From positions 1-6,167 of the forward strand of contig CAZVIK010000226.1 in the NCBI GenBank assembly GCA_964627045.1: a stretch of 6,167 bases of DNA, read 5' to 3'. Both the position numbers and the translations under genes were made by a program. Below the pieces are notes generated by a model. It was not told the origin of the DNA. It worked only from the letters and a program-made list of their open reading frames with translations, and made no database searches. Positions 5,443-6,167 of this stretch are shown here, in pieces (positions within the stretch are counted from its first letter, which is position 1; every line of letters begins with the position of its first letter). This stretch comes from CAZVIK01 sp964627045. GTDB lineage: Bacteria > Acidobacteriota > Terriglobia > Bryobacterales > Bryobacteraceae.

Positions 5443-5860
5443 TTACTTGAACAGCATGGGCGCGAATTCGCGCAGGCAACGCCGCCAGGTCAGGAACTCG
5501 TGAGCGGTCCGTGGGGATTCGTAGAAAACGGCGTTGATCCCCGCCTTCTTCAGCTCTTCGGCAGCCGGTTTGCTCGCCGCCGTGCCGCCCTCGGCTTGCC
5601 CGTTGCCGAAGAACACGGCCTTGATCTGTTTCTTGAACGCGGCCGGGTCTTTGATATCCGCCAGGGGGATATTGCCGCCGCTGAACAGGCCGATGTAGGC
5701 GAACTTGTCCAGGTTCGCCATGGTGGTCGTGCGGGTTTGCATGCCGCCCATCGAGAGCCCGGCCATCGCGCGGTTGGCGGCGCCGGGAAGCGCGCGGTAG
5801 GTCTTCTCGATCATGGGGACCAGGTCGACCGTGGAAACCGGCTTGAGTCTTCTCCGGAAT
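5443..5860 (-). CDS. Esterase (enterochelin-esterase-like), C-terminal part up to gap
   Basis: This is the C-terminal half of an alpha/beta-hydrolase of the esterase D/enterochelin-esterase type, ending at TAA (5445-5443). The frame runs through the ATG at 5814, preceded by STVDLVP, so that ATG is internal; DLVPMIEKTYR is a typical family strand-helix. The nucleophile elbow is GLSMGG, with the Ser codon at 5754-5752. The catalytic His lies in SPRTAHEFLTWRR near the end (codon 5502-5500). Length after the elbow and the final FAPMLF match a complete family C-terminus. Such enzymes hydrolyse ester bonds in feruloylated polysaccharides, siderophores or small esters; the substrate cannot be told here. 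Near the gap (about 5830-5860) the peptide FRRRLKP does not look like the family, so that sequence may be poor. The N-terminal half is at 5880-6167. Confidence 0.8.
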
Positions 5861-5870
5861 NNNNNNNNNN
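5861..5870. other. Assembly gap (10 N)
   Basis: Ten undetermined bases lie inside the esterase gene. With exactly ten, the flanking halves would not be in the same frame, so the number is probably a placeholder for a gap of unknown size. Sequence within a few dozen bases on either side should be trusted less. Confidence 0.95.
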
Positions 5871-5879
5871 TGTGAAGGC

Positions 5880-6167
5880 CTAATTGCCCAGCATCCCGCC
5901 GGCGCGGGCCGGCATCGCCCCGCGAGCTGCTCCGGCGGGCGGTGCGGCTCCGGGAGCGCCCGCGGCTGCCCGCGGCGCGCGAGGCGCCGGTGGCGGTGCC
6001 GGGCGGTCGCTCGGGTCTGGCACCAGACCCCGGGCCGCGAACGTCGCCGCGCTCTGGCCGGGCCGGACCGCGTTCAGGTTGTCCATGACGATGATCATCG
6101 GCTTGGCCTTCTTGTCCGCGATCAAGTTGTCCATGATGATGTCGACGCGCCCCTGGTTGAACCAGGC
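5880..6167 (-). CDS. Esterase (enterochelin-esterase-like), N-terminal part, interrupted
   Basis: Reading in from the right edge, the frame is open and gives AWFNQGRVDII then MDNLIADKKAKPMIIVMDN. This is the strand-and-helix segment that precedes the nucleophile elbow in enterochelin-esterase-like proteins. The ATG at 6134 is internal to the domain, so the true start lies beyond the window. After it comes about 55 residues rich in Pro, Ala, Gly and Arg, a low-complexity insert where this family normally has a loop. The frame ends in TAG (5882-5880), 9 bp before the gap; the next codons would read Ala-Phe-Thr. Order, strand and complementary domain content make this the same gene as 5443-5860. 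The stop is either an error at a contig end or a real disruption. No upstream partner is visible. Confidence 0.7.
   Translation of the reverse strand, partial: AWFNQGRVDIIMDNLIADKKAKPMIIVMDNLNAVRPGQSAATFAARGLVPDPSDRPAPPPAPRAPRAAAGAPGAAPPAGAARGAMPARAGGMLGN

Noticed and set aside
5500..5883. Plus-strand frame across the gap
   Set aside because: It is antisense to the esterase and includes undetermined bases.
1..6167. CRISPR array, transposase or integrase
   Set aside because: No regularly spaced repeats were seen, and no frame shows transposase or recombinase motifs.

Overview
The window is high-GC bacterial DNA. Its mix of Tat-exported TIM-barrel proteins, a Ser/His esterase of the enterochelin-esterase type with a Pro/Ala-rich insert, a large M3-like metallopeptidase and a tiny Arg/Lys-rich protein is most like the Acidobacteriota (Bryobacter/Solibacter-like lineages). 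That assignment is an inference from protein style and could not be tested here. A run of 10 N shows that this is a draft or metagenomic scaffold.

Layout. Positions 1-1733 (+) hold the 3' part of a zinc metallopeptidase with an HEMGH motif; its start lies before the window. Converging on it is a two-gene minus-strand module, mntA (2431-2141) followed by hepT (2144-1800), overlapping by 4 nt. This is a nucleotidyltransferase/HEPN toxin-antitoxin pair with intact signature motifs. The pair is flanked by two nested sets of direct repeats. The outer one duplicates the last 81 nt of the peptidase gene, so a second C-terminus with its own stop codon lies stranded at 2607-2687. The inner one is a 19-bp repeat at 1739-1757 and 2482-2500. 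This is the most unusual structure in the window and suggests that the module arrived by insertion or recombination at the 3' end of the peptidase gene.

Next come two divergent genes for proteins with twin-arginine leaders. The minus-strand one (3689-2724) encodes an aldo/keto-reductase-like barrel that seems to lack most of the catalytic tetrad. The plus-strand one (3938-4975) encodes a URO-D/MtaA-like barrel that keeps the His-x-Cys...Cys zinc motif of corrinoid methyltransferases. They share a 248-bp intergenic region with a short perfect inverted repeat. The head-to-head order suggests joint control, but their substrates are unknown.

A 45-residue very basic protein (5132-5269, +) follows. 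It converges on an esterase gene (6167-5443, -), with a perfect 13-bp-stem hairpin between them. The esterase gene is split by the assembly gap at 5861-5870, and an in-frame TAG lies beside the gap. Its N-terminus lies beyond the window. I see no rRNA gene, complete tRNA gene, CRISPR array, transposase or integrase.
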